Source: Bacteroidales bacterium
Lineage (GTDB): Bacteria; Bacteroidota; Bacteroidia; Bacteroidales; UBA7960
Assembly: GCA_003560215.1 (NCBI GenBank)
Contig: PWIY01000121.1
Location: 1-14,703 of the forward strand
Reading direction: 5' to 3'
DNA length: 14,703 bases
Shown here: piece after piece, positions 14,208-14,703 of the stretch
Layout of the letters: each line of letters opens with the position of its first letter
Numbering within the stretch: position 1 is the first letter of the stretch
The notes under the pieces: model-generated
The model's database searches: none
Told to the model about the DNA's origin: nothing
What the model saw: only the letters and a program-made list of their open reading frames with translations
Made by a program: the position numbers and the translations under genes

Positions 14208-14703
14208 GAATGATCCTCCTGCTTGTTTTCCAGAATCAACTGACGCAGCCTGGCATATTTCTGAAAACACAGAAAAGCCGCATGCCGGCTCACCACCAAA
14301 CCCATATACCCATCCAAAAAACCATGCTTCACCAGGTAGTACTGGATAAAGCGCCAAACCGGCTTGTAAAAAACCTTCCATGCAGAACAGGAAACTCCCC
14401 TGTCAAAAGCTTCCCTGGCCGCAATACTGCTGAAACGATTAATGGTTTCAACATGTTCATCCAGAGAATCGCACATCCAGTGAAGCAAGTCCCCTTTGAG
14501 AAAACCCGTGGTGGCATCCGGTTGCATCACCACCCTGTCATGGGGATTGACACCACCCCACCTCCCCTTTCGCCGGTCAAACAGCCTGAGCTTCCGGTCA
14601 GGGTAATAATTGGTGTGATGCATCCATTTCCCGCAAACCCTGTTCAGCCGGTTGAAGCGATAGGCGTCGTATTTCCATTGATCCTTGATCTCAAGGATAG
14701 AAG
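14204..14703 (-). CDS. Family 2 glycosyltransferase of the LPS-core (WaaE/KdtX-like) type, 3' part
   Basis: About 165 residues of the C-terminal part are visible; the start lies beyond the right edge and the frame is open to it. Recognisable are YRFNRLNRVCGKWMHHTNYY, PDRKLRLFDRRKGRWGG and the closing region with CSAWKVFYKPVWRFIQYYLVK and GFLDGYMGLVVS. This is the pattern of small GT2 enzymes resembling WaaE/KdtX, which add a glucose-like sugar to the lipopolysaccharide inner core. The catalytic GT-A half with its DxD motif is outside the window, so donor specificity cannot be judged. Its TGA overlaps the next gene's ATG (14204-14207). The product is probably peripheral at the inner face of the cytoplasmic membrane. 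Confidence 0.88.
   Translation of the reverse strand, partial: SILEIKDQWKYDAYRFNRLNRVCGKWMHHTNYYPDRKLRLFDRRKGRWGGVNPHDRVVMQPDATTGFLKGDLLHWMCDSLDEHVETINRFSSIAAREAFDRGVSCSAWKVFYKPVWRFIQYYLVKHGFLDGYMGLVVSRHAAFLCFQKYARLRQLILENKQEDHS

Noticed and set aside
1..14703. Search for CRISPR arrays, tRNA/rRNA genes, prophage or defence islands
   Set aside because: No spaced repeats, no tRNA-like cloverleaf and no nuclease, toxin-antitoxin or phage structural motif was seen; the genes are mostly housekeeping.

Overview
The window is chromosomal DNA from a member of the Bacteroidota, most likely Bacteroidales or Marinilabiliales. The protein families point there: FloA with a short NfeD and an M48 lipoprotein, a DUF1599 protein beside folP and cdaA, and a BadF/BadG-type kinase after cdaA. 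Gene starts lack clear Shine-Dalgarno sequences, and several intergenic regions carry exact matches to the Bacteroidota -7 element TAnnTTTG. The species cannot be named. Gene density is high: no gap exceeds about 150 bases, and there are no RNA genes, insertion sequences, CRISPR arrays or prophage genes.

Layout. Positions 1-552 (minus) hold the 5' part of a membrane-anchored von Willebrand A-domain protein. Positions 641-7082 (minus) form a long run: DUF1599 protein, orphan peptide-type ABC permease, tpiA, prmA, plsY, then an M48 lipoprotein, short nfeD and floA, closed by a strong hairpin terminator at 641-678. A promoter match at 3020-3027 suggests M48-nfeD-floA is also its own transcription unit. 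From 7116 to 9717 (plus), divergent from DUF1599 across only 33 bp, lie folP, cdaA (diadenylate cyclase) and a sugar kinase-like ATPase. From 9698 to 14703 (minus), convergent with the kinase, transcription runs from two GT2 glycosyltransferases (the first cut by the window edge) through tsaC, cca, a pRiA4b ORF-3-like protein and miaA.

How the genes relate. tsaC, cca and miaA all act on tRNA (t6A37, 3' CCA, i6A37). plsY, floA/nfeD/M48 and the VWA protein concern the membrane and envelope. folP supplies folate precursors and cdaA makes c-di-AMP. The two glycosyltransferases look like the end of a surface-glycan locus.

The window is mostly housekeeping, and I do not see an undescribed defence or mobile system. 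The clearest anomaly is in cca: an in-frame TAA (12588-12590) separates a well-preserved 26-codon N-terminal segment from the GGxVRD catalytic start. Either the gene is expressed by restart just downstream, it is a recent nonsense mutation, or it is a sequence error. Smaller points are a 13-bp tandem duplication that sets the stop of one glycosyltransferase, an orphan DppB-type permease inside a metabolic operon, and several gene-end overlaps.
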